This document shows positions 61,037-64,000 of a stretch of DNA of 64,000 nt, one piece after another. The position numbers and the translations under genes are program-made. Position 1 is the first letter of the stretch; the number at the start of each line of letters is the position of its first letter. The notes under the pieces were generated by a model. It was not told the DNA's origin and did not search any database. It saw nothing but the letters and a program-made list of their open reading frames with translations. Origin of the DNA: an uncultured Fluviicola sp. (GTDB taxonomy: Bacteria > Bacteroidota > Bacteroidia > Flavobacteriales > Crocinitomicaceae); contig NZ_CAMLDC010000005.1 in the NCBI RefSeq assembly GCF_946478805.1, positions 62,001 to 126,000 on the forward strand. The letters run 5' to 3'.

Positions 61037-62731
61037 ATGTCAAAACCACTATATGTTCTGGGAACAGGACTTTCGCACAATGGATCTGCTGTTTTATTAA
61101 AAGATGGGGTGGTTTGTGTCGGAATAGAAAAAGAACGCATCACCCGGATAAAACATGACGGAGGAAATGATACGGCCGCGATTCAATATTGTTTGGATGC
61201 GGAAGGAATTACATTGGCGGATGTCAGCCTGGTTGTTCAAACTGCCAATTTTGAAATTCCGGATCGGAACAGGTTCCACGGGAAACGCTTGTTTGCTGAA
61301 ACGGAAATTCCACCGCTGGTAAGTATTTCCCATCATTTGGCTCATGCTTACAGCGCTGCAGGAACTTCTGACTTTGATGAGTGTGTGGTTATGGTAATCG
61401 ACGGATGCGGAAGCCCGTATGAACAATGCATCGATTCTTCCGAAGGAAAGTTGCTTCCAGAGAATATTGCGAACCTTGCTCAAAACCAGTTGTGGTGTGA
61501 AAAGGACAGTTTTTATCATTTTGACGGACAAGAACTGAAGACCCTTTTCAAGGATTTTAGTCCCATTGAGACAAATTCGGATAAGGGATTGAAACTTCCA
61601 ACAACCAAACATTCCATCGGTGGATTTTATGCAGCAGTCAGTCATTACGTTTTTGGAAACATGGACGATGTAGGGAAATTGATGGGTTTGGCGCCTTACG
61701 GAAAAGAAGGGGCGATTCAAAAAGAGGCTTTTGAGTTTCGGGATGGGTCTTTAATGGTTCGGGATGATTGGCAAAGCGAATTGAAAAACCCTTCTACCGG
61801 TTATGCCTTTTTCAAAGAGAACTTTCAATATTATGCCGATATCGCTTTTTGGGCACAGAAACAGGTTGAAAAAGCCGTTTGTTGGTGTTTTGAAGACCGT
61901 TTAAAGCGTTTTCCTCATACCAATGTCTGTTATAGTGGCGGAGTGGCTTTGAATGCTGTAGCAAACGCTTTTTTGCTTGACACCGGAGTCCTGGAGAATT
62001 TTTACATTGAACCTGCGGCCGGAGATAACGGTTTGGCTTTGGGTTGTGCTTATTATGGCTGGCTGGAGGTTCTGAAGAAGCCAAAAGTGAAACACGATGA
62101 AAATACTTGTTTCGGTAAGAGTTATTCGCTATTGGAAATTGGGGATTCGTTGAAGAAGTGTCCGAAAAACTGGAAGGTTTTGGAAATGGGTCCGGAAGAA
62201 CTGGTTGAGCGTGTTGCGCAATTTTTAGCTGCGGGAAAAACGGTTGGTTGGTTTCAGGATCATGCTGAATTCGGTCCGCGTGCACTGGGTCATCGGAGTA
62301 TCCTGGCACATCCCGGAATCAAAGGATTAGGAGATCATATCAATGCAAATATCAAGTTTCGGGAGGATTTCAGACCATTTGCTCCGGCTGTTTTACCCGA
62401 ATTTTCTTCCCGGAATTTTCGCTCCGGAAGAAAAAGCCCATACATGATCTTGATCGATCATACCAGGAAGGAATACCTGGAAAAATTGCAAAATGTAACG
62501 CATGTGAACGGAACGGCGCGTGTTCAGACAGTCGATAAAACGTGGAATAACTTATTTTTTGAACTGATCCGGGCTTTCGAAGGGGAAACGGGATTAGGCG
62601 TTCTGCTCAATACGAGTTTCAACAAAAAGGGAATGCCCATTGTGGAAACACCCGCACAGGCAATCGCCTTATTCGAAGAATCGGCACTGGATATCCTGGT
62701 CTTAAACCATGTAATTGTTGAGAAGGATTGA
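61037..62731 (+). CDS. O-carbamoyltransferase, NodU/CmcH family
   Basis: 564 residues. N-terminal Kae1-like domain (VLGTGLSHNGSAVLLKDGVV, EKERITRIKHDGG, ISHHLAHAYSA with metal-binding His residues, VIDGCGSPYEQ) and C-terminal domain (CYSGGVALNAVANA, AAGDNGLALGCAYYG, EFGPRALGHRSILAHP, LLNTSFNKKGMPIVETPAQA). NodU/CmcH/TobZ enzymes transfer carbamoyl from carbamoyl phosphate via ATP to a hydroxyl of a sugar or antibiotic. No biosynthetic cluster surrounds it, so the acceptor is unknown; cell-surface sugar is possible. Confidence 0.92.
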   Translation: MSKPLYVLGTGLSHNGSAVLLKDGVVCVGIEKERITRIKHDGGNDTAAIQYCLDAEGITLADVSLVVQTANFEIPDRNRFHGKRLFAETEIPPLVSISHHLAHAYSAAGTSDFDECVVMVIDGCGSPYEQCIDSSEGKLLPENIANLAQNQLWCEKDSFYHFDGQELKTLFKDFSPIETNSDKGLKLPTTKHSIGGFYAAVSHYVFGNMDDVGKLMGLAPYGKEGAIQKEAFEFRDGSLMVRDDWQSELKNPSTGYAFFKENFQYYADIAFWAQKQVEKAVCWCFEDRLKRFPHTNVCYSGGVALNAVANAFLLDTGVLENFYIEPAAGDNGLALGCAYYGWLEVLKKPKVKHDENTCFGKSYSLLEIGDSLKKCPKNWKVLEMGPEELVERVAQFLAAGKTVGWFQDHAEFGPRALGHRSILAHPGIKGLGDHINANIKFREDFRPFAPAVLPEFSSRNFRSGRKSPYMILIDHTRKEYLEKLQNVTHVNGTARVQTVDKTWNNLFFELIRAFEGETGLGVLLNTSFNKKGMPIVETPAQAIALFEESALDILVLNHVIVEKD

Positions 62732-62741
62732 GGGAAGGCGT

Positions 62742-64000
62742 TTACCAGCCGCCACCGCCACCTCCGCCGCCACCTCCGCCGGAAAATCCACCACCACCCG
62801 AAAATGATCCTCCGGAAGAAGAGGTCGGGGGAGTAGAGGAGGAAGAGATCACAGAAGAAAAAGAGTTTGCATTGAAGTGTGAGAATCCGTACATCCCCAT
62901 TCCTAAATACCAATAACCGGTCATTCCGTAACCGGTTTGCAATTCAACAGGATTGAATTGGCCTTCCCATTCTTTGGCAAGTCCTAAAACAATTGCAAAG
63001 GGGAGAAGTCGCTCGAAAGTCTCGAAATTCAAATCGGGAGGATTGTTAAACTGGATGCGTTTTTTATCGGCGTATTCAATGAATAATTTCAAGCCAAGAA
63101 TGTGGTCCATGATTTTTCTTCCTTCGGCAGTGGGCTGCTCAAATAAATAACCGAAAAGTAGGGTAAGTCCAAAGCCCAAAGCGGCCATAATTCCTATGAT
63201 CACGTAGGAACCGCCAAAGAAAAATTTGATTCCGAATGCAGCAAGGATAAACAAGAACAGGAAAAGATATTGTGTTCCGTTGATTCGCGAATTGAGTGTG
63301 CGGTATTTTTCCTGGTGACTTTGTGCAATATTTTTCTCCAGGTCGTCCATGCCTTTTTTTATAGTTGCATTGTAGGTGTTTTCATAGAAAGAAAAGGAAT
63401 CTTTATTGGAGAAAAAGGCTTGATATACCTGGTTTTCCGCAGAAGTTAAGTCTTGCTTCGGATGATCCGTTTTGGTAAAAGTGAATTTTGATGCACCCTG
63501 AACACTTTCTTGTTTTATTTGCATCCAACCTTTTGCTCCCAAGGAAGCAATCTGTCCGGTGAAAGCAGTGGATGAAACCAAGCCTCTGTTCATAACGGCA
63601 TAAACATCTGCCGGTGAAAACCCTTCCGGGGCATCGTACTGGGGCATAATCGTTCCTGGTTTCGGATCACGACCGTATTTAGACCACAACCAGGTGTTTC
63701 GGATCAATAAAAAGAGCACCATTAAAATCAGGATTACCCACAGGGCATGACTTTTTATCCAATACATGAAATTCTCGAAGTCAGTAGGATAAATTAGTTG
63801 ATTTTTATCCCAGGAAGCAGAAAAGGTCAATCCCTCATTGTAGGAAAGAAAGTCGTTGGTTTTGAAAAGCAATTCGTTTGGGCGCACTTTCGTTACCGAA
63901 TAATTTTTGCCGGCATCGCCCTGCAGACCGGTATAAGCAATGTATTGTTTGAATGCCATTCCGGGAGGTAACAAAATGCGGGCGGTAAGTGTATCTATTG
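62742..64000 (-). CDS. DUF2207-type membrane protein, C-terminal part (5' end outside window)
   Basis: The frame stays open to the window end, so the N-terminal part lies beyond base 64000. Visible: a periplasmic segment (GMAFKQYIAYTGLQG), a membrane helix (LWVILILMVLFLLIRNTWLW), a cytoplasmic domain (GFSPADVYAVMNRG, SAFTGQIASLGAKGWMQI), two more helices (QYLFLFLFILAAFGIKFFFGG, VIIGIMAALGFGLTLLFGYL), a further soluble region and a Ser/Gly-rich tail ending in a poly-Gly run and Trp. This is the DUF2207 layout. Its function is unknown; the poly-Gly end is usual for the family. Confidence 0.85.
   Translation of the reverse strand, partial: IDTLTARILLPPGMAFKQYIAYTGLQGDAGKNYSVTKVRPNELLFKTNDFLSYNEGLTFSASWDKNQLIYPTDFENFMYWIKSHALWVILILMVLFLLIRNTWLWSKYGRDPKPGTIMPQYDAPEGFSPADVYAVMNRGLVSSTAFTGQIASLGAKGWMQIKQESVQGASKFTFTKTDHPKQDLTSAENQVYQAFFSNKDSFSFYENTYNATIKKGMDDLEKNIAQSHQEKYRTLNSRINGTQYLFLFLFILAAFGIKFFFGGSYVIIGIMAALGFGLTLLFGYLFEQPTAEGRKIMDHILGLKLFIEYADKKRIQFNNPPDLNFETFERLLPFAIVLGLAKEWEGQFNPVELQTGYGMTGYWYLGMGMYGFSHFNANSFSSVISSSSTPPTSSSGGSFSGGGGFSGGGGGGGGGGGW

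Noticed and set aside
1..64000. CRISPR arrays, prophage, transposases, toxin-antitoxin or restriction genes
   Set aside because: No regularly spaced repeats, integrase, transposase, phage structural gene or defence-gene signature was found on either strand.

Overview
The window is typical Bacteroidota chromosome, most likely Flavobacteriales and possibly a Fluviicola/Crocinitomicaceae-like bacterium (the rank below order is my inference). The evidence is a TonB receptor with a carboxypeptidase-like N-terminal domain, a secreted M43 protease with a type IX secretion (T9SS) tail, a gliding-motility/T9SS C-terminal domain, DUF4175 and GH3 proteins, the long form of IspG, many lipoproteins with Cys lipoboxes, almost no Shine-Dalgarno sequences, and promoters of the form TTG-N19-21-TAnnTTTG. 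By eye the base composition is even and AT-leaning. I see no prophage, insertion sequence, CRISPR array or rRNA operon. The only RNA gene found is tRNA-Cys.

Layout. 1-6.8 kb: 3' end of uvrC, a lipoprotein, a TonB receptor, dprA, a C1 peptidase and an orphan BlaI-type repressor. 7-15 kb: secreted M43 protease, a TPR/HTH membrane regulator and mfd. 15-20.9 kb: small secreted proteins, then an apparent operon of a FGE-like protein, an ECF sigma factor and a membrane anti-sigma candidate, closed by a lipoprotein paralogous to the one at 839-1504. 21-32 kb: fbp with a membrane partner, an EamA transporter, GH3, a tandem UspA, a giant propeller-cyclase-HD sensor, ferritin and a PhyH-type dioxygenase. 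32-39 kb: rnr, then a compact minus-strand run of six envelope/lipoprotein genes. 39-47.9 kb: LytTR regulator, rpiB, M28 peptidase, TlpA-like thioredoxin, an ECF sigma/anti-sigma pair, a tRNA-Cys followed by degenerate copies of its 3' half, folB and gltX. 48-55 kb: DUF4175, an RsbW-like ATPase, ybeY, mnmG and a methyltransferase, with four ParB-type parS sites at 52.2-54.2 kb. 55-64 kb: ispG, a COQ4-like gene overlapping a broken HTH gene, an M90 peptidase with SEC-C tail, mmcQ, an S4 protein, a carbamoyltransferase and the C-terminal part of a DUF2207 membrane protein.

How it works together. Housekeeping genes (DNA repair, tRNA charging and modification, isoprenoid and folate synthesis, gluconeogenesis) are mixed with envelope and signalling genes. 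Three signalling units stand out: two ECF sigma factors, each followed by a membrane protein likely to be its anti-sigma factor, and one polypeptide joining a periplasmic two-propeller sensor to a predicted adenylate cyclase and an HD phosphohydrolase. The parS cluster suggests that the mnmG locus is part of the centromere-like, origin-proximal region.

The least ordinary items are the parS cluster embedded in coding sequence (one site supplies a start codon), the tRNA-Cys-derived ~94-bp repeats with a compensated hairpin, the wHTH relic hidden behind the COQ4-like gene, and the two sigma/anti-sigma loci. I found no clear new defence or mobile system.
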